Below, one piece after another: positions 34,048 through 42,747 of a DNA stretch of 64,000 nt (the stretch's first letter is position 1; each line of letters starts with the position of its first letter). The translations under genes were made by a program, and so were the position numbers. The notes below the pieces were generated by a model. That model had not been told where the DNA came from. It did no database searches and was given only the letters and a program-made list of their open reading frames with translations. This stretch comes from Methylocella sp. (GTDB lineage: Bacteria > Pseudomonadota > Alphaproteobacteria > Rhizobiales > Beijerinckiaceae), in the NCBI GenBank assembly GCA_037200525.1, contig JBBCGG010000001.1, positions 1,530,501-1,594,500 of the forward strand, given 5' to 3'.

Positions 34048-34231
34048 TAATCGTTCCTTGCGCCCAGAGATAGATGTAGATTTGGTCAATGTGGAAGTTT
34101 CTCTATCCCTTCGCTCTTTGATCGGCCGGCGCGGAAGGCTGGTTTTCCTGTTCTTCTGGATTTTCTGCACGCGATCTTAGTTACTTTGCTTAGTTACGTT
34201 GAGCCGACGCTAGCCGGAGGGGGAGAGTGAA

Positions 34232-34969
34232 ATGAGTGAAGCGAAAAATGCAGCAATCGTTACCGGAGCCGCTCGCGGCATTGGCGCTGCAGTGGCGGAG
34301 CGCCTCGCCAAGGACGGATTTGCTGTTGTGGTCAACTACGTGGGCGATGCGGCGCAAGCCGAAGCTGTTGTCGCCAGGATCAAGTCAGCTGGCGGCCGAG
34401 CGCTCGCCGCTCAGGCCGACGTGAGCGATCCCGTTGCGGTCCGCCGTATGTTCGACGCCGCGGAGACCGCCTTCGGCGGCGTCGACGTTCTGGTCAACAA
34501 CGCCGGAATCATGCAGCTTTCCACCATCGCGGACGCTGACGATGCGTTGTTTGACCGACACATCGCCATCAATTTGAAGGGCGTCTTCAACGGCCTGCGC
34601 GAAGCCGCCAAGCGTCTGCGAAGCGGCGGCCGGATTATCAGCTTTTCTTCGAGCGTCGTCGGACTCTATCAACCTACCTACGCGATCTATGCGGCGACGA
34701 AGGCCGGAGTGGAGGCCATGACGCACGTGCTCTCGAAGGAGCTGCGCGGCCGGAACATCACGGTCAATGCGATCGCGCCGGGGCCTACGGCCACGCAACT
34801 CTTCATTAAAGGTAAATCGCCGGAGGTCATCGACCATTTGGCGAAGCTGGCTCCTCTTGAGCGGCTCGGCCAGCCCGAAGATATCGCCGGCACAGTCGCT
34901 TTCCTCGCCGGACCCGACGCCGGTTGGGTCAACGGGCAAGTTCTCCGCGCAAACGGCGGCATCATCTGA
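34232..34969 (+). CDS. Short-chain dehydrogenase/reductase
   Basis: A 245-residue classical SDR. VTGAARGIGAAVAERLAKDG is the cofactor site, VLVNNAGIMQL follows, SFSSSVVGLYQPTYAIYAATKAGVEAMT holds the Ser-Tyr-Lys residues, and NAIAPGPTATQLFIKG and GQVLRANGGII end it. GGAGGGGGAGAG precedes the start. It lies just outside the right end of the insertion sequence and is only distantly similar to the SDR at 32018, so the two are not a recent duplication. Substrate unknown. Confidence 0.9.
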   Translation: MSEAKNAAIVTGAARGIGAAVAERLAKDGFAVVVNYVGDAAQAEAVVARIKSAGGRALAAQADVSDPVAVRRMFDAAETAFGGVDVLVNNAGIMQLSTIADADDALFDRHIAINLKGVFNGLREAAKRLRSGGRIISFSSSVVGLYQPTYAIYAATKAGVEAMTHVLSKELRGRNITVNAIAPGPTATQLFIKGKSPEVIDHLAKLAPLERLGQPEDIAGTVAFLAGPDAGWVNGQVLRANGGII

Positions 34970-35189
34970 CCATCCGCTGCTTGCGCCTACAATGCCAGCC
35001 GAGCAAGCATAGACTCGATGGCGCCCGGCGAAACTCCGGCGACAGGTTTCGCCGTTCATGCCAAGGCAATGCCGGCGTGGCGAAGCCCGTGACTCGGAAA
35101 TGATTCGGCGCTAAGTTGTCGTCGCGTCAGCGATCGCGAGCGCTAGGTTCATAACCCGATATCTCGTAAGTTGCGTCGCGGGACCAGCC

Positions 35190-35930
35190 TTATCGGGCAT
35201 GAGCGATGGACGGCGATAACGAAGGGTACGCGAAACTCTTTGTCGTCGGCTCGCTGGACAGCTTGAGCATTCGTCGCATCTTCGCAACAGCGCGACTTGA
35301 GCCGCACAGTTTAATAAGCCCGCTCGCGAGCGCTTCCTTGAGTCCGGCATAGCCCAGCCATACCTTGGTAAAGGCGCCGAGATCGGCGTCGACCACGACA
35401 TCGACCTCCTTGCCGGGATTCTTGAGGCAGACTTCGATGTCGTCTTGCCGCAGCAACAACCACCAATATCGCGGATTGCGATTTTCTTTCGGAACGCCCC
35501 TGAAATCGAAACGCAGGACAAACTCCCGGCTCGGAATATCCGCAGGATCGATTTGCCCGCGCAGGCCCCACACGAGGAGTTTCGGGTCGAGATCATCGGG
35601 GCCGATTAGTCCTTGTCCCCACCGCTTGCCCCATTCGCCCATCATCACGATCAAGGGACGAAAGTCCTCACCCGCCGGAGTCAAATTGTAGAGATGGCCG
35701 CGGCCTTTCTCCTTGGCGTTAGCCGCTACTACGCCAGCAAGCGTCAGCTCCTTGAGACGTTGCGTAAGCACCGTCCGCGAAATCAACGGCAAGGCTTCCA
35801 AGAGTTCTCCGAAGGTTCTCGGGCCCACAGATAATTCGCGAATAATAAGCGGGGACCACCGTCCGCCGAAGATTTCAGCGCTTTTAGCGACCGGGCAGAA
35901 TTGGCCATGTTTGATCATGCAATCGATCAA
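35190..35930 (-). CDS. HxlR-family transcriptional regulator with C-terminal SCP2-like extension
   Basis: A 246-residue protein. Residues 8-100 are an HxlR winged helix: FCPVAKSAEIFGGRWSPLIIRELSVGPRTFGELLEALPLISRTVLTQRLKEL, with the Cys often used for redox or aldehyde sensing. The C-terminal 130 residues (YWWLLLRQDDIEVCLKNPGKEVDVVVDADLGAFTKVWLG) resemble sterol-carrier-like domains that bind small hydrophobic ligands and are fused to some HxlR proteins. A palindrome lies 23 bases upstream of the start, suggesting autoregulation and control of the divergent hydrolase. Confidence 0.88.
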   Translation of the reverse strand: MIDCMIKHGQFCPVAKSAEIFGGRWSPLIIRELSVGPRTFGELLEALPLISRTVLTQRLKELTLAGVVAANAKEKGRGHLYNLTPAGEDFRPLIVMMGEWGKRWGQGLIGPDDLDPKLLVWGLRGQIDPADIPSREFVLRFDFRGVPKENRNPRYWWLLLRQDDIEVCLKNPGKEVDVVVDADLGAFTKVWLGYAGLKEALASGLIKLCGSSRAVAKMRRMLKLSSEPTTKSFAYPSLSPSIAHAR

Positions 35931-35952
35931 ATCATGCCTCGAGCGCCATTAG

Positions 35953-35973
35953 CAAGTACGTTTTTCGTACTTG
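35953..35973. promoter_or_regulatory. Palindrome CAAGTACG-TTTTT-CGTACTTG, candidate HxlR operator
   Basis: Perfect 8-base arms with a 5-base centre, between the HxlR gene and the divergent hydrolase. HxlR-family regulators commonly bind GTAC-containing palindromes (GTACTT..AAGTAC) near their own promoters, and this site matches that style. Confidence 0.7.
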
Positions 35974-36157
35974 TTTGTTTAATGGGCCCGGCTCTAACTG
36001 CCCGCGCTGTTCAGCCATCCCAAAGGATTTCGCGCCGGTCTGCACGGCCGAGGCCGCGCGGGCACGCGGCATAATCCGTGGCCTCCCGCTCCGGTCGCGA
36101 TTCATCAAGTTGATGTTGCCGAGCCGCTTTAGCCGACAGTCTCCAATAGAGGTTTTT

Positions 36158-36868
36158 ATGAATAACGCTCCACACCGCACTTTCGTCCTCGTTCACTGTG
36201 CTTGGCTAGGAGGCTTTGCTTGGCGGGACGTGCTCGTTCGCCTGCGGGCGCTCGGCCACACGGCGACCGCGCCGACCCTGACCGGCCTCGGCGAGCGGCG
36301 GCATACCGGCAATGCCACCGCTGATCTGGAGACCCATATCGAGGACATCGTCGCGCACATCGAAATGGAGGATTTACGCGACATTACCTTGGTTGGCTGG
36401 AGTTACGCAGGCATGGTGGTCACGGGGGTTCTCGCACGCATTCCCGAGCGGATCAAAGAGCTCGTCTATCTCGACGCCTTCATGCCGGAGGACGGACGAG
36501 CGCTTGTCGATTATATCACGCCTGATCAGAGGGCTTTCTATGACACGTATAAGGACAAGAACTTGCCGTTGCCGCCACTTCCATTGTCAGTGTTCGGCGT
36601 GACCGATTCGGCGATCAAGGCATACCTTGAACCGAGGCTCACCGCGCATCCCTGGCGGACCTGTTATCAACCAGTGACGGCCTTAAAGGTTCGCCCGGAT
36701 ATCCCGGTCTCCTACGTGGTCTGCACAGGATATGGCGAGTCGGCCATCACTCGCCGCCTTGCAGAGATGGAACCCGACCCGGCTATGCGAGTCATCACGA
36801 TCAATACGAGCCATTTCCCAATGCTGACGGCTTTCGAAGAGACGATGGTGGCCTTGCTCAACGAGTAA
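36158..36868 (+). CDS. Alpha/beta-fold hydrolase (salicylate-esterase/AHL-like family)
   Basis: A 236-residue single-domain hydrolase. It begins RTFVLVHCAWLGGFAWRDVLVRLRALGHTATAPTLTGLGER, the opening of the plant methyl-esterase/HNL-like group, where HG is often followed by W. The nucleophile elbow is GWSYAGMV (Ser). The acid and His are in YLDAFMPEDG and TSHFPMLTAFEET. Substrate unknown; esters or lactones are likely. AGAGG lies 5 bases upstream of ATG 36158, so the longer frame from 35975 is rejected. It is divergent to the HxlR regulator and probably its target. Confidence 0.88.
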   Translation: MNNAPHRTFVLVHCAWLGGFAWRDVLVRLRALGHTATAPTLTGLGERRHTGNATADLETHIEDIVAHIEMEDLRDITLVGWSYAGMVVTGVLARIPERIKELVYLDAFMPEDGRALVDYITPDQRAFYDTYKDKNLPLPPLPLSVFGVTDSAIKAYLEPRLTAHPWRTCYQPVTALKVRPDIPVSYVVCTGYGESAITRRLAEMEPDPAMRVITINTSHFPMLTAFEETMVALLNE

Positions 36869-37348
36869 GGGAGAAATGCAAGACCTTTGAAGCGGCAAAG
36901 GTCCGATTCAAGAAACAAGCCGCGTCGATCGATTTTTTCGCCGAGGCATGATCTCTACGTTCGGCAATCGAGCCGACGCCGTCTCGAACTCTTCAGTCCT
37001 ATAGCGATGCTTCTTTGGAGCATTGATGATGCATCGTAGCCGCTCGCCCACAATCGGACCTACTTCGGCGGCCAAAGCCTTAGCAAGCTTTTGGCCAGGC
37101 GGGGGCTCCCGCCCGAAACGCGACGCACGCAAACTCCCGGCTGCTTTCTGCGTCGCCTTGGGCTGACTCATCCGGTCGCAGCGGCTCGCTTGCGCAATAT
37201 ATCCGTCGATGCGCGAGTCTTCGGGGGCAGCGTGAAGGGGGCGGAAGGCATGCCGAATTTGTTCGCTCCGCAACTCCCCGACTTGCACCGTTGCATCGCC
37301 GCCCGATCCGCCGCCAACCGGACAATGTCGAGGCCGAGAAACGTGGGT
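36869..37348. other. 480 bases without a supported gene
   Basis: Open frames here (for example minus strand 36908-37288) encode low-complexity, Arg-rich text without any domain, ribosome site or family resemblance. The region may be remnants of an older gene next to the rearranged stretch; nothing firmer can be said. Confidence 0.4.
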
Positions 37349-37627
37349 TCAATGCCCGTCCGATCGGCTAGATCCGCGGCGCAGCCAAGTGACGGAGGCG
37401 AAGGCGCCGATCCATGAACCAATCGCGGCAAACAGCACGTAGGCGGCGTTCTGAGTGTAGCTGATCACCGCGAAAGCCGACAGCAGATACCAGATCCCGC
37501 TCCAATTCGCCGCCCAGATCCGGCGTCTGGCCGCGGCGGCTGCGGTAAAAAGGACATAGGCCGCATCGGTGACGGCGGTGCACGCGAGGACGCCTGCGGC
37601 GACCAGCGGATCAATAGCGAGGCTCAT
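37349..37627 (-). CDS. Small inner-membrane protein, unknown function
   Basis: A 92-residue protein with about three hydrophobic helices (LVAAGVLACTAVTDAAYVLF, IWYLLSAFAVISY, AAYVLFAAIGSWIGAFASVTWL) and a basic C terminus. The start at 37627 (MSLAIDPL) follows GGAGACGAC, a good ribosome site, and is preferred over 37675. Similar small proteins occur widely in Rhizobiales without assigned function. It stands alone, divergent to the phosphatase gene. Confidence 0.65.
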   Translation of the reverse strand: MSLAIDPLVAAGVLACTAVTDAAYVLFTAAAAARRRIWAANWSGIWYLLSAFAVISYTQNAAYVLFAAIGSWIGAFASVTWLRRGSSRSDGH

Positions 37628-37851
37628 GTCGTCTCCATTTTCCGGCGCGCGCAACATCAAAACGGCCGCCTCCAAACTAAAACGCTGCTGAAATTTCCGC
37701 CATTCGTAGCAGATGATTTTCGCTCGGCGCGAAATTCATTTGTCCGCGCGGCGCGGCGAACTGACTCGAAGTTGGCCTGGGAAAAACTTGTCTCCCGAAC
37801 TGGGGCGCGATAAGCCAAACTTTGGCTTCCCTCTTTTGCTGAAAAGACGCC

Positions 37852-38667
37852 TTGCCCTCACTCTCCCACGCGGATGGCCTCGTCGCCTCCTTCGCGGACG
37901 CAGTCCGCAGCGCGGGCGCATTGGCGCTCGGGTTCTTTCGCCCAGGCGAGAAGACCAGCGCCGCGATTTCGCACAAGGCCGGCGGATCGCCGGTCACCGA
38001 AGCCGATCATCTCGTCGATCGATTTCTGAAGCAACGCCTCGAAGCGCTGCTGCCGGAGGCGGGCTGGCTCTCCGAGGAAACTGAGGATTCGGCCGCGCGC
38101 TTGACCAAGAAACTCATACTGGTGGTCGATCCGATTGATGGTACGCGCGCCTTCGCGCGGGGAGACAGCACCTGGGCGATCGCGGTTGCCCTGGTGCAGG
38201 AGGGGCGCCCGCTGATCGGCATTGTCCACGCGCCGGCTTTGGGCGAAACTTATATCGCGGTCAAAGACGGCGGCGCGCGCCTCAACGGCGATCCCATCGA
38301 GGTTTCGAGGCTCGTTGCGCTCAACGCGGACGCTAAGGTGGCGGCCCCGGCCTCGCTTGCGCAGGATTTGCGTCAGGCCGGATTGACGTTCGCTTTGCAG
38401 CCGCGCATCCCTTCGCTGGCTATGCGCATCGCCCTTGTCGCTTCGGGCGCCCTTGACGCCGGCTTCGCCTCGGAAAATTCCCATGATTGGGATATTGCGG
38501 CGGCGGATCTCATTCTCGAAGAAGCCGGAGGACGCTTGGCAAGCCTTGATGGATGCGCGATTGTCTATAATCGCAAGGATACGCGCCACGGCGTGCTTAC
38601 CGCGGCGCCGCGACAGCTTCATGCTGAGGTCAGCCTCGCCGCGCGGCGCGCGCGCGGCTTTACCTGA
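37852..38667 (+). CDS. Inositol monophosphatase-family phosphatase (CysQ/3'(2'),5'-bisphosphate nucleotidase-like)
   Basis: A 271-residue Mg-dependent phosphatase. The family motifs are GSPVTEADH, GWLSEETED, the metal-binding VVDPIDGTRAFARG and the C-terminal SHDWDIAAADLILEEAGG. CysQ members remove the 3' phosphate of PAP or act on inositol phosphates; sequence alone does not decide. The start is a TTG at 37852, as no ATG precedes the conserved part. In related bacteria the gene sits next to DUF4170 and waaA, as it does here. Confidence 0.88.
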   Translation: MPSLSHADGLVASFADAVRSAGALALGFFRPGEKTSAAISHKAGGSPVTEADHLVDRFLKQRLEALLPEAGWLSEETEDSAARLTKKLILVVDPIDGTRAFARGDSTWAIAVALVQEGRPLIGIVHAPALGETYIAVKDGGARLNGDPIEVSRLVALNADAKVAAPASLAQDLRQAGLTFALQPRIPSLAMRIALVASGALDAGFASENSHDWDIAAADLILEEAGGRLASLDGCAIVYNRKDTRHGVLTAAPRQLHAEVSLAARRARGFT

Positions 38668-38764
38668 AACTGATCTCTATTGAGCTTTTCGGTGGCGCAG
38701 AATCTGCTTGGCGCGAAGATTGCGGAACCGATCATTGACGCCAGGAAACCGTCGGAACGATGTT

Positions 38765-39016
38765 ATGAACAAACCTGCTCCCCCCAAGAAACAACTTCTT
38801 CATTTTGTATTCGGCGGCGAACTTAAGGATTTAAGCGGCACCGAATTCAAAAATCTCGATCAGGTCGAGCTTGTCGGACTTTATCCGGACCACGCCTCGG
38901 CTGTGGCGGCTTGGCGGAGCAAGGCGCAGGCGAGCGTCGATAACGCTCAGATGCGCTATTTTGTGGCTCATCTTCACCGTCTGCTCGATCCCGAGGAGGA
39001 GGAGGAGCACGAATAA
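38765..39016 (+). CDS. DUF4170 family protein
   Basis: An 83-residue conserved protein of Alphaproteobacteria. LLHFVFGGELKDLSGTEFKNLDQVELVGLYPDHASAVAAWRSKAQ is the recognisable core, and the acidic tail DPEEEEEHE ends it. It is soluble with no signal peptide. Its conserved position between the inositol-phosphatase-family gene and waaA suggests an envelope-related function, but none is known. ATG 38765 begins the core immediately. Confidence 0.85.
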   Translation: MNKPAPPKKQLLHFVFGGELKDLSGTEFKNLDQVELVGLYPDHASAVAAWRSKAQASVDNAQMRYFVAHLHRLLDPEEEEEHE

Positions 39017-39123
39017 GTGCTGTTGCACCGGGGCGGCGAACACGCAGAGAGGACGCAAGTCGCAAACCATCCGACTAGGGCGACGGTTGCGATCAGCGGA
39101 GCGGCGCGGCCTGCGCTCTTGCC

Positions 39124-40416
39124 GTGAACGACCCCATTCTGCTCGGGCTTTATCGGCTCTTCAGCGGCGCCTTTGGCCCATGGGCGCCGGCGGCTCTGGT
39201 TTGGCGGGAGAAGCTGCGACGGGCAAAACTGCGCCCGGAAGACCGCGCCCGCATCAGCGAGCGGCTTGGCAAGCCGAGCTCGGCGCGGTCGCCTGGCAGA
39301 CTCATCTGGCTGCATGGCGCAGATGCGGCCGACGTCTCAGTATTGTCGCCGCTTGTCGATAGGCTCTCTTCGGCCGGCTTTCATGTGCTGGCGACGACAA
39401 GGGGCCATGATTCCGCGGCGCTGCGCCTCCCCGCCGGCGCGCTGCGCCAATTCGCGCCGCTCGACGTTCCTAAATTCGTGACGCGCTTCCTCGATCATTG
39501 GCGGCCGGACGTCGTTCTCGTCGCCCAATCCGAGTTTTGGCCCAATCTGATCATTGAGACCAATCGCCGCGGCATCCCGTTGGCGTTGGTCAATGGCAAG
39601 CTGTCCGCCCGCGCATTCTTGCTCTGGCGCAAGCTGCCCGGCCTTTTGCCCGCCCTGCTGCGCCGCTTTGACGTCTGCCTCGCGCAGACGCCCGAGGATG
39701 TCGGGCGGCTCATGGCGCTCGGCGCTGAGCGGAGCCCGGCCAGCGGCGATCCGATCTTTGATTTCACGCCGGCTCCCGCAGATGGGCCATCGCTCGCGCG
39801 ATTCGCGGCTCGGCTCGGAGCGCGTCCGGCGTGGCTCGCGCTCACGGGCGACGTCGAAGAGGAGGATATTGTAATTGACGTCCATCGCCGCGTCGGTGGT
39901 CAGTTCCCCGATCTCCTCACCATCATCGCGCCGCGTCACGCCAAACGCGCGTCCGGCATTGCGCTGCGCGCCGCCAAATTCGGATTGACGGCGCGGGCAG
40001 GGGCAGGGAATAGCGAGGGCGAAGCCCTGCCGCAGATCCATATAGCCGGGGGCCTTCCCGAAGCGGGCTTGTTCTATCGCGCGGCGGGGGTCGCCTTCCT
40101 CGGCAAATCGCTCTGCGGCGGCGGGATCGATCCGGTCGAGGCGGCGAAACTCGGCTGCGCTATTCTCTACGGTCCCGACGTCGGCGATTTTGAAGCCGCC
40201 TATGCTGCCTTGGACAGCGCGGGAGGGGCTACGCGAATATATGACGCGGCGACCCTCGCCAGCGAATTGGCCTCGCTGTTGCTCGATGCGGCTGAATTAC
40301 GGGCGATGGGACGCGCCAGCGCCGACGCAGCAGAGCGGTTAGGGGGAGCCTCGGACAAAATTATGCAGGCTCTACGGCCCTATCTCGCGCGCGCCCACAT
40401 TGAACCCGAAGCATGA
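39124..40416 (+). CDS. waaA: Kdo transferase WaaA (divergent)
   Basis: A 430-residue GT30-type glycosyltransferase expected to attach Kdo to lipid A precursor at the inner membrane. The general layout is right: an N-terminal membrane-proximal helix (LLGLYRLFSGAFGPWAPAALVWRE), AQSEFWPNLI, ALVNGKLSARAF and the nucleotide-sugar region FLGKSLCGGGIDPVEAAKLGCAI. Key motifs deviate. The usual HA.SVGE with catalytic Glu reads HGADAAD (Asp at 70). The (A/G)STH.GEE motif reads LTGDVEEED. GGHNP reads GGGIDP. The position beside DUF4170 and DUF2093 is the conserved one. The start is GTG 39124. It could be active with altered specificity or impaired. Confidence 0.82.
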   Translation: MNDPILLGLYRLFSGAFGPWAPAALVWREKLRRAKLRPEDRARISERLGKPSSARSPGRLIWLHGADAADVSVLSPLVDRLSSAGFHVLATTRGHDSAALRLPAGALRQFAPLDVPKFVTRFLDHWRPDVVLVAQSEFWPNLIIETNRRGIPLALVNGKLSARAFLLWRKLPGLLPALLRRFDVCLAQTPEDVGRLMALGAERSPASGDPIFDFTPAPADGPSLARFAARLGARPAWLALTGDVEEEDIVIDVHRRVGGQFPDLLTIIAPRHAKRASGIALRAAKFGLTARAGAGNSEGEALPQIHIAGGLPEAGLFYRAAGVAFLGKSLCGGGIDPVEAAKLGCAILYGPDVGDFEAAYAALDSAGGATRIYDAATLASELASLLLDAAELRAMGRASADAAERLGGASDKIMQALRPYLARAHIEPEA

Positions 40417-40434
40417 TTTTCCGACTGCAGCCCC

Positions 40435-40656
40435 TCAATCCTTCGGCTTGATGCCCAGTCTTTGCAGCTTGGCTTCCGGACTCGCGTAGGGCTCCTGCTT
40501 ATCGACGTTCCAATAGCGCAGATCCTCGATCCGGATCGCTGCGCCGGTCACCGCGCAACGCACATAGGCCCCGGGACGCAGAATGCGAAACTCGCCATCG
40601 AGATATTCGACTTCAGCTTCGCCGGCGGACATTGGGCGGCGTTCGTAACGATTCAT
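40435..40656 (-). CDS. DUF2093 family protein
   Basis: A 73-residue conserved alphaproteobacterial protein. The core EVEYLDGEFRILRPGAYVRCAVTGAAIRIEDLRYWNVDKQEPYASPEA is close to family consensus, including the CAVTG..I.L..L.YW pattern. The function is unknown. It is usually found next to waaA/lpxK, and here it converges on waaA with 18 bases between stops. No lpxK follows in this window. Confidence 0.88.
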   Translation of the reverse strand: MNRYERRPMSAGEAEVEYLDGEFRILRPGAYVRCAVTGAAIRIEDLRYWNVDKQEPYASPEAKLQRLGIKPKD

Positions 40657-40852
40657 CAGGCTCGGGCTCGATCAGGGGACAACAAGACACAATAGCGCAG
40701 TTGACCGGCGTTTGCCACTATATCGGAAGTCCGGCTGTTTTTTGCGAGATGCCCGATCCGATTTCGAACCCGCAAGATTGGCGCGTCGCCGCGGAGCAAG
40801 CTTGACGCAGGCGGCCGATCTTGGCTCTATCGCAGCGCAAAAGGGGGCCGCC

Positions 40853-41620
40853 ATGTTCGAGTTTTCCGGCCAGGGCGTCCGCCTGGCCTTTGTCGATGAG
40901 AAGCCGGCGGGCTTTGATCGCGGCGAGCCTATTCTGCTCATTCATGGGTTCGCTTCGAACCACGCCGTCAACTGGTTTTTCCCGCAATGGGTGAAAACCC
41001 TGACCGAAGACGGTCGCCGCGTCATCGCCCTCGATAATCGCGGGCACGGCCGCAGCGAGAAATTTTACGATCCCGCAGATTATGCAATGCCCAAGATGGC
41101 CGAGGATGCGCGGGCGCTGCTCGATTATCTGGAGATCCCGGCCGCGGACATCATGGGCTATTCTATGGGCGCCCGCATCACCGCTTTCCTCGCCAAAGCT
41201 CATCCGGAGCGCACGCGGTCGGCAATTCTGGGCGGTCTTGGCCACCATCTCGTCGACGGCGCAGGGCTTCCGCTTGGCATCGCTGACGCTATGGAGGCGC
41301 CTTCCCTCGCCGATCTAGACGATCCGACGCAACGGATGTTCCGCAGCTTCGCCGAGGCGACCAAGAGCGATCTGCGAGCCCTCGCCGCCTGCATTCGTGG
41401 GGGGCGCCAACTGATCAGCGAAGCTGAAGCAAGGCAAATTACCCTGCCGGTCATGGTCGCAACGGGGACCGAGGATGACGTCGCGGGCGATCCGCACAGG
41501 CTCGCGGCGCTCTTTCCCGCTGGGGAGGCGCTGGACATTTTGGGCCGCGATCATAATCGAGCCGTCGGCGACCCAATCTATAAAAAAGGCGTCCTCAATT
41601 TTCTGGCGAGACGGCCGTGA
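40853..41620 (+). CDS. Alpha/beta hydrolase
   Basis: A 255-residue hydrolase. ILLIHGFASNHAVNW gives the oxyanion-hole HGF, VIALDNRGHGRSEKFYDPADY is typical of the family, the nucleophile is in IMGYSMGARI, and the acid and His are near TGTEDDVAGDP and GRDHNRAVGD. No signal peptide. ATG 40853 (MFEFSGQG) with AAAAGGGGGCC upstream is chosen; the frame is open back to 40712. The substrate is unknown. It is divergent to DUF2093. Confidence 0.88.
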   Translation: MFEFSGQGVRLAFVDEKPAGFDRGEPILLIHGFASNHAVNWFFPQWVKTLTEDGRRVIALDNRGHGRSEKFYDPADYAMPKMAEDARALLDYLEIPAADIMGYSMGARITAFLAKAHPERTRSAILGGLGHHLVDGAGLPLGIADAMEAPSLADLDDPTQRMFRSFAEATKSDLRALAACIRGGRQLISEAEARQITLPVMVATGTEDDVAGDPHRLAALFPAGEALDILGRDHNRAVGDPIYKKGVLNFLARRP

Positions 41621-41770
41621 TCGCCGTAAAAGCCGGGTTGGAAAACAGCTTCGACCTGCGGCTCGCTTGATCGGACAGCGATGTGGCGAGAACTGGTCCA
41701 AAACCCGCCGGCTACGGTTGCAGTGATCGGCTTTTTCTGGCAAAGGCGCCTATCAGCTGAGGAGAATCCT

Positions 41771-42166
41771 TTGGACAAGGCGGAATTGCGTAAATTGCAG
41801 GGGTTTCTGCGACAGGCCTTCAACAATGAAGAACTGAAAGTCACGCAGGGCAAACGCAATCCGGATGATGCGGACGTGCATCTCGGTGAGCGGCAAATTG
41901 GTTCGATCATTGTCGATGATGAGGACGGCGATCGATCCTTTGCTTTCGCGATGCCGATTCCGGTTGAGCGGCCGGTGCTGCAGGATTATTTGCGGCGGCT
42001 GTTTGAATCCGACAAATTGAAGATCGTCCCCCGTATGAAGAAAAACGACTCAGTCGAATTGAACTCTGGCGACGATTTTCTCGGCATCATCTCGGCGGAC
42101 GACCCCAAGGGCAAGAGCTTCACTTTGCAGATGGCAATTCTGGATTTCGATCTCGAAGAGTTCTGA
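41771..42166 (+). CDS. Tandemly duplicated DUF3126 protein
   Basis: A 131-residue protein. Typical DUF3126 proteins are about 70 residues long, with one unit of form L..YLR..F....L...PR..KDDS.EV..GDEFIGV...DDEDGE.S...QMAILD.DL. Here there are two units: residues 5-60 (LQGFLRQAFNNEELKVTQG, GERQIGSIIVDDEDGDRSF) and 66-131 (LQDYLRRLFESDKLKIVPR, GDDFLGIISADDPKGKSF, QMAILDFDLEEF). The first copy is more diverged. The start is a TTG at 41771 with GGAGA upstream. The function is unknown. Confidence 0.85.
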   Translation: MDKAELRKLQGFLRQAFNNEELKVTQGKRNPDDADVHLGERQIGSIIVDDEDGDRSFAFAMPIPVERPVLQDYLRRLFESDKLKIVPRMKKNDSVELNSGDDFLGIISADDPKGKSFTLQMAILDFDLEEF

Positions 42167-42219
42167 AGTTTTGCCGCACGAATGCCGGACATCGCGACGC
42201 TTGGCTGGAGTTTGATGGC

Positions 42220-42747
42220 ATGCCGTTCTATGCGCTCGACGGATATGCGCCTGAACTGCCTGAGGACGATCGATTTTGGATCGCGCCGGACGCGCATGTG
42301 ATCGGCAAGGTGCGGCTTGGGGTCGACGTCTCGATCTGGTTTGGCGCTGTGCTGCGCGGCGACAATGAAGAGATTTTCGTCGGGGCCGGGTCCAATATTC
42401 AGGACAATTCGGTGCTGCATACCGATCCGGGTTGTCCTTTGACGATCGGCAAAAATTGCACGATCGGCCACCGTGCGATTCTGCACGGCTGCATAATCGG
42501 CGACAGTTGCTTGATCGGCATGGGGGCCACGGTTCTGAACCGCGTCAACATCGGGAACAATTGTCTTGTCGGCGCCAATGCGCTTCTGACCGAGGACCGG
42601 GTATATGCCGACAATTCCTTGATCGTCGGCTCCCCAGCGAAGATTATTCGGACGCTCGATGAAGGTGCGGTGCTGCGTCTTCGGGAGAGCGCGGCGCGTT
42701 ACGTCGCAAATTGGCGACGCTACGCCAAAGGGCTCGCTTTACTTTAG
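42220..42747 (+). CDS. Gamma-carbonic anhydrase-family protein
   Basis: A 175-residue left-handed beta-helix protein with hexapeptide repeats (VGAGSNIQDNSVLH, LTIGKNCTIGHRAILHGCIIGDSCLIGMGATVLN). The three metal-binding histidines are present: H in SVLHTD and two in IGHRAILHG. It probably hydrates CO2 or has a related housekeeping function. 54 bases separate it from the DUF3126 gene. Its stop overlaps the convergent PAS-protein gene by four bases. YrdA/CaiE-like acyltransferases are the alternative. Confidence 0.92.
   Translation: MPFYALDGYAPELPEDDRFWIAPDAHVIGKVRLGVDVSIWFGAVLRGDNEEIFVGAGSNIQDNSVLHTDPGCPLTIGKNCTIGHRAILHGCIIGDSCLIGMGATVLNRVNIGNNCLVGANALLTEDRVYADNSLIVGSPAKIIRTLDEGAVLRLRESAARYVANWRRYAKGLALL

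Noticed and set aside
36908-37288. 126-residue minus-strand frame in the gene-poor stretch
   Set aside because: Arg/Lys/Ala-rich without domain, ribosome site or neighbours; treated as non-coding or relic.
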